A stretch of DNA of 64,000 nucleotides from assembly GCA_028287305.1 (NCBI GenBank), contig JAQBPX010000004.1, positions 35,412-99,411 of the forward strand, written 5' to 3'. Positions 17,392 through 29,262 of the stretch are shown one piece after another; position 1 is the first letter of the stretch, and the number at the start of each line of letters is the position of its first letter. This DNA is from Gemmatimonadota bacterium. Lineage in GTDB: Bacteria > Gemmatimonadota > Gemmatimonadetes > Gemmatimonadales > Gemmatimonadaceae. The position numbers and the translations under genes are program-made. Below the pieces are notes generated by a model. It was given only the letters and a program-made list of their open reading frames with translations, did no database searches and was not told where the DNA came from.

Positions 17392-18043
17392 CGCCGTCAC
17401 GCCGCTGCACCCGGGGCGCCTCGAACAGCTCGAGCGCCACGATCACGCCCTCGACCCGGCTGGTGATGCCGCCGGCACGCAGGCGCGCTACGCCGCGGCC
17501 GTCCGCGAGCAGCTCGCGCTCATCGGCGAGGATCCCATGCGCGAGGGACTGCGCAACACGCCGGACCGCGCCGCCAAGGCCGCCAGCTTCCTCACCAGCG
17601 GCTACGGGCTCACGGCCGAGGGCGTGGTCGGCGACGCCCTGTTCGCCGCCGAGGGCCACGAGCACATGGTGGTGGTGCGCGACATCGAGCTCTACTCGCT
17701 CTGCGAGCACCACCTGCTGCCGTTCTTCGGCAAGGTGCACATCGCGTATATCCCGGGCGAACGGATCGTGGGCCTCTCGAAGCTGCCCCGCATCGTGGAG
17801 GTGTTCGCCCGCCGCCTGCAAGTGCAGGAGCGGCTCACCGAGGAGATCGCCGGCGCGGTGGAGCGCGTGCTCGCGCCGCGCGGCGTGGGCGTGGTGATCG
17901 AGGCCGTGCACCTCTGCATGATGATGCGCGGCGTGGAGAAGCAGAACTCCAAGACGATCACGAGCGCGCTCAAGGGACAGTTCCGCGACTGCCCGATGAC
18001 GCGCAACGAGTTCCTGCGACTCGTGCACTCGGCGCGCGACTGA
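17369..18043 (+). CDS. folE: GTP cyclohydrolase I (second copy)
   Basis: It makes dihydroneopterin triphosphate from GTP, the substrate of the upstream PTPS. The 224-residue protein has zinc ligands C112, H115 and C183 and is nearly identical to the copy at 4224-4790 through the catalytic core, but carries about 36 extra N-terminal residues before the shared [16 protein letters not shown] region. The ATG at 17369 lies inside the end of the PTPS gene; longer in-frame starts would overlap it much further. Its stop overlaps the SDR start (TGATG). The operon context suggests this copy serves a dedicated pterin cofactor. Confidence 0.95.
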   Translation: MSNTRANNAVTPLHPGRLEQLERHDHALDPAGDAAGTQARYAAAVREQLALIGEDPMREGLRNTPDRAAKAASFLTSGYGLTAEGVVGDALFAAEGHEHMVVVRDIELYSLCEHHLLPFFGKVHIAYIPGERIVGLSKLPRIVEVFARRLQVQERLTEEIAGAVERVLAPRGVGVVIEAVHLCMMMRGVEKQNSKTITSALKGQFRDCPMTRNEFLRLVHSARD

Positions 18044-18762
18044 TGACGGGCGCCCTCGCTGGCCGGAGCGCGGTGATCACCGGCGCCTCGCGAGGCATCG
18101 GCCTCGCCATCGCCCAGGGGCTGGCCCTGGCTGGCGCCCGCGTGGTGCTCGTGGCGCGCACCGACGCCGACCTGCAACTCGCCTGCGGCGAGATCGGGGA
18201 GCAGGCGTCGTGCATTCCCTGCGACATGTCCGACGGCGCCGCCGTACAGGCGCTCGCGCTGGAGCTCCAGCGGCGCCTCTCCGGCGCACCGGACATCATG
18301 GTGAACAACGCCGGGCAGTTCGAGCTCGCGGCCGTGGAGGAGACGAGCACGCACGACTTCGCACGCATGCTCGACGTGAACCTCGTGGCGCCCTTCATCC
18401 TGCTGCGCGCGCTGCTGCCGGCCATGCACGCGCGCGGCGGCGGCCATGTGGTGAACATCGGTTCCATTGCCGACCGGCACACCTACCCGGGCAATGGCGC
18501 ATATGCGGCGAGCAAGTTCGGCCTGCGCGCGCTGCACGAGGTGCTGCGCGCGGAGCTGGCCGGCAGCGGCGTGCGCGCCACGCTGGTCTCGCCCGGTCCG
18601 GTGGACACCGCGCTCTGGGACGAGGTGGACCCGGACACGCGCCCCGGCTTCACGCCGCGCGCCATGATGCTCTCCGCGACCGCGGTGGCCGACGCGGTGC
18701 TGTATGCGGTCTCGCAGCCGCCGGCGGTGAACGTGGACGAGCTTCGCCTCACGCGCGCCTAG
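18043..18762 (+). CDS. Short-chain dehydrogenase/reductase, possible sepiapterin-reductase-like
   Basis: A classical SDR of 239 residues: cofactor loop TGASRGIG (13-20), structural NNAG (88-91), and the catalytic set S141, Y154, K158 (YAASK). R40 after the second strand (LVARTD) suits NADPH. By sequence alone it could be any ketone reductase or a 3-oxoacyl-ACP reductase-like enzyme. Its position directly after PTPS and GTP cyclohydrolase I, with overlapping codons, suggests that it reduces the 6-pyruvoyl side chain to give tetrahydrobiopterin or an isomer (inference). Confidence 0.85.
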   Translation: MTGALAGRSAVITGASRGIGLAIAQGLALAGARVVLVARTDADLQLACGEIGEQASCIPCDMSDGAAVQALALELQRRLSGAPDIMVNNAGQFELAAVEETSTHDFARMLDVNLVAPFILLRALLPAMHARGGGHVVNIGSIADRHTYPGNGAYAASKFGLRALHEVLRAELAGSGVRATLVSPGPVDTALWDEVDPDTRPGFTPRAMMLSATAVADAVLYAVSQPPAVNVDELRLTRA

Positions 18763-18775
18763 TCGCCTCGCACGG

Positions 18776-19447
18776 ATGCACATCGAGCTGGTGGACCTGC
18801 TGCGCTGCCCGAACGGCGCGCATGAGCCAACGTGGCTCGTGGCGTCAGCCTCCGAGATGCGTGAGCGCGACCTGGTTCGCGGAACGCTGGGGTGTCCCCT
18901 CTGCGCGCGGGAGTTCGACGTGCGAGAGGGGGAAGCGGACTTTCGCCAGGCGGCCGACGAAGCGCCGGCCGCGGGGGAGCGCGACCATCGTGACGTGGCC
19001 GGCATTCCAGGCGGCCCTCACGACGCCATGCGCCTCGCGGCATTCCTGGAGCTGGGCCAGCCCGGCGGGTACGTGCTGCTCGACGGCGCGCGGGCCGGCG
19101 ATGCGCGTGAACTACTGTCGATCGCGGACGTTCACGTGATCGCGGTGAACCCGCCGCCAGGCGTCACCGACGGCGATGGCGTCTCGGTGCTGCGAGTTGG
19201 TGACGTGCTGCCCATCGCCGCGGGGAGCCTTCGCGGCGCCGCGCTCGATCGCGCGGTGCACGCGGGGTTCGCAACGCAATGCGCGCGCGCGCTGCAGCAG
19301 GGCGCGCGCATGGTGCTCGACGCAAGCTCGCCAGCTCCCGCGGGCATGCGGGAGCTGGCGAGTGATGAGGTGCTGCGGGTGCTGGAGAAGGAGGCCGCGA
19401 GCTCGGCGCCGATCGCGCTCGCTCGCGGCCCGCAGCGTCAGCGCTGA
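18776..19447 (+). CDS. Trm112-like zinc-binding protein with unknown C-terminal domain
   Basis: The N-terminus (VDLLRCPNGA at C11, and GTLGCPLCAREFDVREG with C40 and C43) is like Trm112/YcaR small zinc-binding domains, which often pair with methyltransferases. Residues about 80-223 resemble a methyltransferase-type alpha/beta domain without the SAM-binding Gly-rich loop, so it may be inactive. It lies 13 bases after the SDR and is probably in the same transcript. The stop overlaps the convergent lipoprotein gene by 10 bases. A perfect hairpin lies within its coding sequence at 19327-19362. Confidence 0.6.
   Translation: MHIELVDLLRCPNGAHEPTWLVASASEMRERDLVRGTLGCPLCAREFDVREGEADFRQAADEAPAAGERDHRDVAGIPGGPHDAMRLAAFLELGQPGGYVLLDGARAGDARELLSIADVHVIAVNPPPGVTDGDGVSVLRVGDVLPIAAGSLRGAALDRAVHAGFATQCARALQQGARMVLDASSPAPAGMRELASDEVLRVLEKEAASSAPIALARGPQRQR
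19327..19362. repeat. 15-bp perfect hairpin inside a coding sequence
   Basis: CTCGCCAGCTCCCGC (19327-19341) and its exact reverse complement (19348-19362) are joined by the loop GGGCAT. It encodes part of the C-terminal region (SSPAPAGMRELAS) of the Trm112-like protein. There is no T-tract, so it is not a standard terminator. Confidence 0.8.
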
Positions 19448-20124
19448 CTGACCGGCGGCTTCACCGAGTCGGCGCGAGCCCTGGTGGTATCCATCGGCAC
19501 GCGCTTCTTCGACGGAACGACCTTGGGCTTCGGGCACCACCAGCGCGGTGTGCACCAGCGCTCCTGCACCACCGCCGGCCCGTTCACTTCCACCGTGCCG
19601 TCGCTGTTGTACGAGGGAGGCTTGATCTTGACGGCCGGTCCAATCGCCGTGCTGTCGTCCAGGAAGCCGGCCGCCTGCGCGGCATCGAGGCGATACCAGA
19701 CCGAGCTCGGCAGGTGCGGGTTGCCGCCCACCGGAGCGAACACGAGCGTGTTCCCCGCGGCGCTTGCGTCGAGCGTCATGGACGAGCCGGCCGTGAGGCC
19801 TGCGACGCTGGTCGACCCGGTCTGGGAGATGAGCGTCACCGCTCCGGTCTCCTCCGACACCGTGGCGGTGCCATGCACCGTCTCGCTGGGACGGCCGCGC
19901 CAGTTGGTCGTGAGCGTGAACGCACCCGGCTGCAGCGCGAGGTCCACGCGCTTCGCGCCGATGAACGCCGTGGAATCGGGCTCGTGCAGCACCCAGTCAC
20001 CCCAGACCGCGGTGACCTTCGGCTCCTTGTGGTACGAGCCGTTCAGGTTTCCCATCGTCTTCTTGAGCATCCCGCAACCGGCCAGCAGGCCGGTAAGCAG
20101 GAGCGCAGTGGCAGTGCGACGCAT
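19438..20124 (-). CDS. Lipoprotein of unknown function
   Basis: The 228-residue product has a lipoprotein signal peptide with lipobox LLAGC (Cys at residue 17), so it is probably anchored in a membrane leaflet. The mature part has beta-rich repeats of Thr/Ser/Gly (FTLTTNWRGRPSETVHGTATVSEETGAVTLI) and a proline- and lysine-rich tail with CTPRWWCPKPK. I do not recognise the family. The ATG has GGGGATGG upstream. It lies downstream of the acyl-CoA ligase after a 77-base gap. Confidence 0.6.
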   Translation of the reverse strand: MRRTATALLLTGLLAGCGMLKKTMGNLNGSYHKEPKVTAVWGDWVLHEPDSTAFIGAKRVDLALQPGAFTLTTNWRGRPSETVHGTATVSEETGAVTLISQTGSTSVAGLTAGSSMTLDASAAGNTLVFAPVGGNPHLPSSVWYRLDAAQAAGFLDDSTAIGPAVKIKPPSYNSDGTVEVNGPAVVQERWCTPRWWCPKPKVVPSKKRVPMDTTRARADSVKPPVSQR

Positions 20125-20201
20125 CGTCCATCCCCGTTGTTGTGTTCGCCAGCCTGCGGCGTAGGTGTCCGGGGAGTGGAGTGCAGGGGCCGTGCCCGCC
20201 G

Positions 20202-22040
20202 TCAGGCCGGTACGGCTTCCTCGTCCTCCAGGTACTGCCGGTCGATCTCGGCCTTGTAGGTCTTGTCGATCACCCGGCGCTTCACCTTGAGCGTGGCGGT
20301 GAGCTCGCCGCGCTCCACGGAGAAGTCGTGCTCCAGCAGCACGATCTTCTTCGGCTGCTCGTAGCGCGGCAGCCCATCGGTGCGGGAGTGGATCTCCTTC
20401 TCCATCTTCGCATGCACGATCGGCTGCGTGAGGAGCTGCGCGCGATCGTCATACGTGAGGCTCTTGATCTTCGCCCACTTCTCCAGCTGGTCCCAGTTGG
20501 GCACCACGAGCACGATCGGATACTTGCGCTTGTCCCCGATCATCACCGCCTGGCTCACGTACTTGTTCGTCTTGATCTCGTTCTCGATCGGCTGCGGCGC
20601 GATGTTCTTGCCGCCCGCCGTCACGATGATGTCCTTCTTGCGATCGGTGATCCGCAGGAAGCCATCCTCCAGCTGCCCGATGTCGCCGGTGTGGAACCAG
20701 CGATTCTCATCGATCGCTTCGGCCGTAGCATCGGCACGGTTGTAATAGCCGTGCATGACGTGGGGCCCCCGCGTGAGGATCTCACCGTCCGGCGCGATGG
20801 TCACCTCCACGCCGCTGATCGCCTTGCCCACCGTGCCGATCCGGAATGCATCCGGCGTGTTCACGCAGATCACCGGGCTCGTCTCGGTGAGGCCGTAGCC
20901 CTCCAGGATCACCAGCCCGGCCGCGTAGAAGAACTTGTTGATCTCCGGTGCGAGCGGCGCGCCGCCCGACACGAAGTACCGCAGCCGCCCGCCCGTGCGC
21001 ACCTGCAGCTTGGAGAACACCAGCTTCTGCGCGATGCGATACTGCACGGCCAGCAGCCCCGCGGGCTCCGTGCCCGCCAGCTTCTGCGTGGCCCAGCGGT
21101 CCGCCACCGCCCGCGCCCAGAAGAAGATCCGCTTCTTCACCGCTCCCCCCGAGAGGGCGTTGTCGAGCACGCGCGCGTACATCTTCTCGTAGAGGCGCGG
21201 CACCGAGAGCACTAGCGTGGGCCGCACCTCGACCAGGTTCTGCGGCACCGTGTCGATCGACTCCGCGTACGCGATCGACGTCCCCGTGTGCCACATGAGG
21301 TAGTGGCCCGCCATCCGCTCGAAGATGTGCGACAGCGGCAGGAAGCTGAGGCACGTGTCGTGGCCCGCGAAGGGCACCGCGAGCACCGACGCCATCACGT
21401 TCGAGTAGATGTTGTCGTGCGACAGCATCACGCCCTTCGGCTTGCCCGTGGTGCCCGAGGTGTAGATCAGCGTCGCCAGGTCGTCCGGCTTCACCAGCTT
21501 CGCGGCTTCCCGCCACGCCTGCTCGGTGGCCGCGCTCTCGCCCTCGGCGCCGAGCGCCTCGAGCTCGGCGATCGTGAGGTCCACGCCGGGGTCCTTCGCA
21601 TCGGCGAAGGTGATCACCGTCTTCAGTGCAGGACACTCGCTCCGCACCGCGGCGACCTTCGCCGCCTGCGCCGCGTTCGACACGAACATGGCGACGGCGC
21701 CGGAATCGTTCACCAGGTAGGCGATGTTCTCCGGCGTCTCGTTGGGATACACGGGGACGTCCGCGAGCTGCGCGCTCAGGCAGGCGAAGTCCGCAATCGC
21801 CCACTCGGGACGGTTCTCGCTGAGGATGGCGACCCGGTCACCCGCCTTCACTCCCTGTCGCTGCAGCCCGCGCGCCACGCGCTTCACGCGCGCGAACACG
21901 GTGCGATGGGAGATCGGCTCGTAGCGCCCGTTCACGCGCACCTGCAGCGCGGCGGGACCGTCGTGCGTCGCCACCGCGTCGAAGAAGAGCTGCGTGAGCG
22001 TGCCCGGCGTGGAGTTGCGTGGTCCACCAGTGGCGATCAT
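20202..22040 (-). CDS. Long-chain fatty-acid-CoA ligase (AMP-binding)
   Basis: It activates long-chain fatty acids to acyl-CoA via an acyl-AMP. The 612-residue protein carries the adenylation motifs in order: YTSGTTGKPKG (about 190), GYGLTETSP (about 388), and DRKKDIIVTAGGKNI (about 485) with the C-terminal Lys region. Length fits FadD15-type long-chain ligases. GGAGGG lies seven bases before the ATG. It follows the lipoprotein gene by 13 bases and may be part of the TPR-parA operon. Substrate chain length cannot be read from sequence. Confidence 0.92.
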   Translation of the reverse strand: MIATGGPRNSTPGTLTQLFFDAVATHDGPAALQVRVNGRYEPISHRTVFARVKRVARGLQRQGVKAGDRVAILSENRPEWAIADFACLSAQLADVPVYPNETPENIAYLVNDSGAVAMFVSNAAQAAKVAAVRSECPALKTVITFADAKDPGVDLTIAELEALGAEGESAATEQAWREAAKLVKPDDLATLIYTSGTTGKPKGVMLSHDNIYSNVMASVLAVPFAGHDTCLSFLPLSHIFERMAGHYLMWHTGTSIAYAESIDTVPQNLVEVRPTLVLSVPRLYEKMYARVLDNALSGGAVKKRIFFWARAVADRWATQKLAGTEPAGLLAVQYRIAQKLVFSKLQVRTGGRLRYFVSGGAPLAPEINKFFYAAGLVILEGYGLTETSPVICVNTPDAFRIGTVGKAISGVEVTIAPDGEILTRGPHVMHGYYNRADATAEAIDENRWFHTGDIGQLEDGFLRITDRKKDIIVTAGGKNIAPQPIENEIKTNKYVSQAVMIGDKRKYPIVLVVPNWDQLEKWAKIKSLTYDDRAQLLTQPIVHAKMEKEIHSRTDGLPRYEQPKKIVLLEHDFSVERGELTATLKVKRRVIDKTYKAEIDRQYLEDEEAVPA

Positions 22041-22053
22041 GCCGACCCTCCGT

Positions 22054-22851
22054 TCAGGGAATGCGCGCGGCGGCCTTCGGCGTGAAGGGGATCACCACGT
22101 CGTACGGGGAGCCTGGCAGCGCCACCCCCTTGTATTGTGCAGTCACGCGCACGATGACGCTATCCGCCACTCGCGGGTCGAGCAGCCGGATGGCCTTCAC
22201 CTGCACCCGGCGCGACGCCACCCCGGCCGTGGTCGTGCTGTCGATGGGCGACGCGTGCCCCGCTTCATCCACGATCGTGGCCGAGGGAAGGGACGCGGAC
22301 TCCCCGGCGGGCTGCCGCACGATGGTGTACTTCACCACCCACGACTTCACCCCGGCCACCGTGGCGCCCTTGTGCAGCACCGTGGCGAGGATCGCCTCGG
22401 AAAAGCTCGACGCGCTGGCCGAGTCGAGCAGGCTCGGCGAGATCGCGGCGGTTCGCACCGCGCCGCGCGCGAGGCTGTCCGGGCTCTCGACCACGTCCAC
22501 ACTCGCGGCCGCGGTCTGCAGCGCGCCGACCTGCGCGTACACGCGCGCCGCGCCCGTGCGAAGCTTCACCCCATAGAGCAGGTTGCCGTCCAGGCGAATG
22601 CCCGTGTCGGGCGTGACGAACGTCGCCGTGACGGTCGTGACCGCATTGCCCTGCACGTCGTAGGCGACGATCGAGAGGGGCGCGGGCTGCCCCACGCTGT
22701 CGCGCAGCACGTCACCAATCACCACGCTCGGCCACGCGGGGATGAGCGACGACACCGAGAGGATCCCGCCGGCCGGGTCCGCGATCTGGCCGCACGCGAT
22801 CGCGGTGGCGGCCAGGGCGACGGTCGCGAGCAGGCGATGCTTCACCCGCAC
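22054..22851 (-). CDS. Lipoprotein of unknown function with Ig-like repeats
   Basis: The 265-residue product has a signal peptide ending in the lipobox AIAC (Cys at residue 20). The mature region contains beta-sandwich-like segments (PAPLSIVAYDVQGNAVTTVTATFVTPDTGI) typical of bacterial Ig-like domains of surface proteins. No catalytic motif is visible. It follows parA by two bases, so it is co-transcribed, but no functional link is evident. Confidence 0.55.
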   Translation of the reverse strand: MRVKHRLLATVALAATAIACGQIADPAGGILSVSSLIPAWPSVVIGDVLRDSVGQPAPLSIVAYDVQGNAVTTVTATFVTPDTGIRLDGNLLYGVKLRTGAARVYAQVGALQTAAASVDVVESPDSLARGAVRTAAISPSLLDSASASSFSEAILATVLHKGATVAGVKSWVVKYTIVRQPAGESASLPSATIVDEAGHASPIDSTTTAGVASRRVQVKAIRLLDPRVADSVIVRVTAQYKGVALPGSPYDVVIPFTPKAAARIP

Positions 22852-22853
22852 CG

Positions 22854-23615
22854 TCAGCGATCCCGCTTCGTGAGCAGCTCGGCCAGGCGCATGTAGGCCT
22901 TCGCGGCCGCGTCATCGGGCGACCTCACGACAACCGGCTGCCCAGCGGCAAAGGCCTCGATGGTCGCTTCGGTGCGCGGGATGACGACATCGAGCAGCAG
23001 CGGGGCTGGGAGCTGCGCGCGAATCGTGTCGGCCACGCGCTTCGACATCGCGCTCGTGTCGTCGTACATGGTGAGCACGAAGCCCTCGAGCGTGGGTGCC
23101 ACGCCGTCACGCGCCGCCTCGCGAATGCCACGCAGGATCTGCGAGCTTGTCTGGAGCGCGAGCGGCTCCGCCTGCAGCGGCACGAGGACGCTGTCGCACT
23201 CGGACAGCACGCGTCGCGTCACGCCGCCGAGACCGGGGGGCGTGTCCACGACCACGGTGTAGCCGTGCGCGGCCGCGAGGCCGAACATCTCCCGCACCGC
23301 CGGCGATTGTGCGAACGCGGTGTGGTAGGCGCCGTGGTCGGCGCTCTCCGTCACGGCGCCCGCGAGCAGCACGTGCAGTCGCGCGAAGGGCGTGGGGCGA
23401 ACGGCGTTCCCGAACTGCCGGGTGGCGTTGAGCAGCTCGGCAATGCCGGCGCGCGCCTGCGCGCCCCTGAGCCCGAGAGCGTGACGCACGGCGCCCTGCG
23501 GGTCGGTGTCGACCAGCAGCACCTTCGCGCCATTTCGCGCGAGCGCGGCGGCGAGGTTCACCGCCGTGGTGGTCTTGCCGACTCCGCCCTTCTGGCTGAC
23601 GACCGCGAGTATCAC
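22854..23615 (-). CDS. ParA/MinD-family ATPase (orphan)
   Basis: A deviant-Walker ATPase of the ParA type: KGGVGKTT at residues 9-16 (signature Lys at 9), VDTDPQG, and VVDTPPG. Such proteins position plasmids, chromosomes or protein clusters on the nucleoid or membrane. No parB or parS site is nearby, so it is not the chromosome partition pair; the partner may be the TPR protein encoded just upstream, with which it overlaps by four bases. It starts at a GTG. Confidence 0.9.
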   Translation of the reverse strand: MILAVVSQKGGVGKTTTAVNLAAALARNGAKVLLVDTDPQGAVRHALGLRGAQARAGIAELLNATRQFGNAVRPTPFARLHVLLAGAVTESADHGAYHTAFAQSPAVREMFGLAAAHGYTVVVDTPPGLGGVTRRVLSECDSVLVPLQAEPLALQTSSQILRGIREAARDGVAPTLEGFVLTMYDDTSAMSKRVADTIRAQLPAPLLLDVVIPRTEATIEAFAAGQPVVVRSPDDAAAKAYMRLAELLTKRDR

Positions 23616-24097
23616 GTGGACTCCATGTCGCTGTCCGCGGGAATCTCGGTGGAGACTTCCGCTGCATCGCCGCCGCGCCGCAGCTCCTCGAGGGTCTGCT
23701 CCGCGTGGCGGATGAACCGCTGGTTTTCGTCGCCCGTGGGCGGCCGGAACAGGAACGCCTCGAGGTGCTCGATCGCGCCCTCCCGGTCATCCTTCTTCAG
23801 CAACAGGAACGCCAGCCCGTAGTGCGCCCCCGAGGGATTCGGCGGGTGCAGCTCGAGGGCGCGCCGGTAGCAGCGGATGGCGTCCTCCATGCGGTGCGTC
23901 CGGGAGAACGCGATCGCCATGTTCTGCAGGATCCGGGCGTCGTTCGGATGGTCGCGCAGCGCGAGGCGATACGACGTGAGGGCCGCGTCGTAGTCGCCCT
24001 GCCGCTCGAGCGCGAGCGCCTCATTGAGGTAGTCGAGCCGCTTGGGCTTGAGGTCGTGATCCGACTTGCCGCCGACGAGGCGGCTCCACCAGGACAT
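23612..24097 (-). CDS. Tetratricopeptide repeat protein
   Basis: The 161-residue cytosolic protein contains about three TPR units from residues 22 to 120 (ALALERQGDYDAALTSYRLAL, AIAFSRTHRMEDAIRCYRRALELHP, and a third starting YGLAFLLLKKDDREGAIEHL). These mediate protein-protein contacts. It is the first gene of the run leading into the parA gene, whose start lies within its stop. Confidence 0.85.
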   Translation of the reverse strand: MSWWSRLVGGKSDHDLKPKRLDYLNEALALERQGDYDAALTSYRLALRDHPNDARILQNMAIAFSRTHRMEDAIRCYRRALELHPPNPSGAHYGLAFLLLKKDDREGAIEHLEAFLFRPPTGDENQRFIRHAEQTLEELRRGGDAAEVSTEIPADSDMEST

Positions 24098-24288
24098 GCG
24101 TGCGGAAGCGGAGGAAATGGGGCGGGAAACGGCCCCCGGACGGCGCCGCCGGGGCTTCGGGCAAAGCTACGCACCGCTCACGAGGGGAGCAACGCCCGAT
24201 GCAGCTGGTTGGCGAGCGCTTCCGCGTGCCGTCGCGCAGCGTGTACCTTCTCAACATCCCCGCGCCTCCACCCTGACCAGGAGACCGC

Positions 24289-24822
24289 ATGTCGCCCCGC
24301 CGATTCGACGTCGAGCCCACTCGCGGCCTGTTCGAGGTGGACTGGCCCCTGTTCGGCGAGCTCTCCCGGGCCCTGGCCCTGCGGGTGGCTCGCGCCTACG
24401 ACCCCGAGATCGTGATCGGGATCGCCACGGCAGGCGTGGTGCCGGGGGCGGTGATCGCCGCGATCCTGGACCGGGAGTTCCACTCCATCGTGGTCAGCCG
24501 GCGCTTTCGCTCGGACAAGGTGCGCGAGCGCCCGTCGGTGTTCGGCGAGGTGCCCGCGGTGGTGCTCGACCGGCGCGTGCTGGTGGTGGACGAGACCTGC
24601 GACTCGGGCGACACGATCCGGCTGGCGGTCGCGGCGATTTTTGGGGCGGGAGCTCGCGAAGTCCGCACGGCAGTGGCGTTCCGCACGGGCCCCTACGAGC
24701 CGGACTTCCACGGGCTGGCCACCGAGAGCATGATCGTGCTCCCGTGGGATCGCGAGGTGCTGATGGGGAGTGAGCTGGTGATCAACCCGATGTACGCGGA
24801 CGCGCTGAAAAACGCGCCATAG
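24289..24822 (+). CDS. Phosphoribosyltransferase-family protein
   Basis: A type I phosphoribosyltransferase fold of 177 residues with the PRPP motif VLVVDETCDSGDTI (residues about 100-113). Glu-Thr replaces the usual Asp-Asp after VVD, so PRPP binding could be altered. AGGAG precedes the ATG. Relatives act as purine or pyrimidine salvage enzymes or as PRPP/ppGpp-sensing regulators; the specific substrate is not evident. It is convergent on the V4R gene with only four bases between stops. Confidence 0.8.
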   Translation: MSPRRFDVEPTRGLFEVDWPLFGELSRALALRVARAYDPEIVIGIATAGVVPGAVIAAILDREFHSIVVSRRFRSDKVRERPSVFGEVPAVVLDRRVLVVDETCDSGDTIRLAVAAIFGAGAREVRTAVAFRTGPYEPDFHGLATESMIVLPWDREVLMGSELVINPMYADALKNAP

Positions 24823-24826
24823 CGCC

Positions 24827-25408
24827 CTACGCCATCGCCGCGGCCGCCTCATCGTACGTGCGCCCGCTGCCCATCTCGTCATAGAGCCGCTGCAGCGTCT
24901 CGCCGCTGCCAGCCAGGAAGCGGCAGCGCTCCGCGCCCATCGAGCGGCACTCGACTTCCATCACGGCCACCTGCGACCCGGCCATGCGGCCCAGGAAGTC
25001 GGCGAGCATGCCCGTCGTCAGGTGACAGCCGGGGAACTCCATCGCACTCTGCGGATCCGCCTCCGCCCAATCGGAGGAGTCGAGGAGCAGGATCCCGGAA
25101 TGCAGGGCGCCGAGCGTCACCGTGCCCCAGCCGCTGTCGGCGAAGAACTCGCTCGCGCGCAGCGCGAACTGGCTCTGCGGGATCTGCTCCGGGCTGCCCA
25201 GCCCGTGCACCGCGCACCAGCGCGCGAATGCATCGAACAGCGCGCCGCCCCCCGCGTACCCCGCTTCCTGCAGCCACGCCGCGGCGCCAGGGCCCGCCTC
25301 GCGAAAGAGCGACGCGCGCAGCGAGGTGAGCGCGTCGCGCGTGAGCGCCACCATCCCGCTCGCCGGAAGGTCGAGCGCGTGCGGGGAGGATGCGGAGGGT
25401 GAAGTCAT
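24827..25408 (-). CDS. V4R-domain (4-vinyl reductase-like) protein
   Basis: The 193-residue protein carries the V4R signature near its end: CHLTTGMLADFLGRMAGSQ followed by VMEVECRSMGAERCRFLAGS (about residues 135-175), where conserved cysteines can bind a ligand or metal. V4R domains occur as sensor domains and in chlorophyll-type reductases. The start at 25408 has GGAG upstream; a longer in-frame start would reach back into the ligA 3' end. It is the last gene of the response-regulator/ligA run, 25 bases after ligA. Confidence 0.75.
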   Translation of the reverse strand: MTSPSASSPHALDLPASGMVALTRDALTSLRASLFREAGPGAAAWLQEAGYAGGGALFDAFARWCAVHGLGSPEQIPQSQFALRASEFFADSGWGTVTLGALHSGILLLDSSDWAEADPQSAMEFPGCHLTTGMLADFLGRMAGSQVAVMEVECRSMGAERCRFLAGSGETLQRLYDEMGSGRTYDEAAAAMA

Positions 25409-25433
25409 GTTGGCTCCGTTCGTTGGCCTGGCG

Positions 25434-28288
<2,855 letters not shown>

Positions 28289-29262
28289 CGTCCGCCTCGA
28301 CCGAGATGTGGGCGTTGAACTCGTCGCTGTCGAACCGGACGACCTTGTTGCGGCCGGTTTCCTTGGCCACGTACAGGGCGTCGTCCGCCGACTTCATGAG
28401 GGCGTCACAGCTCGTGATGCGGGGGTGGGGCCAGCCTGCGACGCCGAACGACGCCGTGCGCTGCAGGGAGCCGCCCTCGAAGGTGAATGTACGGCTTTCG
28501 ATGTGTTTTCGCACCCTCTCGGCGAAGGTGACGGCGGCGTCCAGCACCGTGCCGGGCAGGAGCAGCATGAACTCCTCGCCGCCGTAACGGCCCACGCGGT
28601 CGATCTCGCGCGCCTCGATCTTCAGCACCTGCGCCAGCTGGATGAGTACCTGGTCGCCGGCCTGGTGCCCGTACGTGTCGTTCACGCTCTTGAACTTGTC
28701 CAGGTCGCACATCACGCACGAGAAGGGCTCGTTGAGCCGCTTCGCGTGCTCGAACATCTCGTTCAGCCGCTCGGAGAGGTGGCGGCGGTTGTCGAGCCCC
28801 GTGAGCGCGTCGGTCTGCGACATCCAGCGCAGCTTCTCGTTCACCTCGAGCAGCTCGCGCTCGCGCTCCTCGAGCGCTTCCTGCAGGCGCTTGATGCGGA
28901 GCATGGAGCGCAGTCGCGCGCGCAGCTCGGCGAAGTCGATCGGCTTGGTGATGTAGTCGTCGGCCCCCGCCTCGAGTCCCTCCACCTTGCTCTCGGTGGA
29001 GTCGAGGGCGGTCTGCATGATGATGGGGATGAACGGCAGCGCGCGATTCTGCTTCACGCGACGCGCGACCTCGTTGCCATCCATCGTGGGCATCATCACG
29101 TCGAGCAGCACCAGGTCGGGCGGCTCGGACTCGATCTTCTGCAGCGCTTCCAGGCCGTCGCCCGCCGTCATGGTGCGATAGCCCCACGACTCGAGCCGGA
29201 CCTTCAGCAGCTCGACGTTGTCGTAGTGGTCATCGACGATGAGGATGCACGCCGACTTCTCG

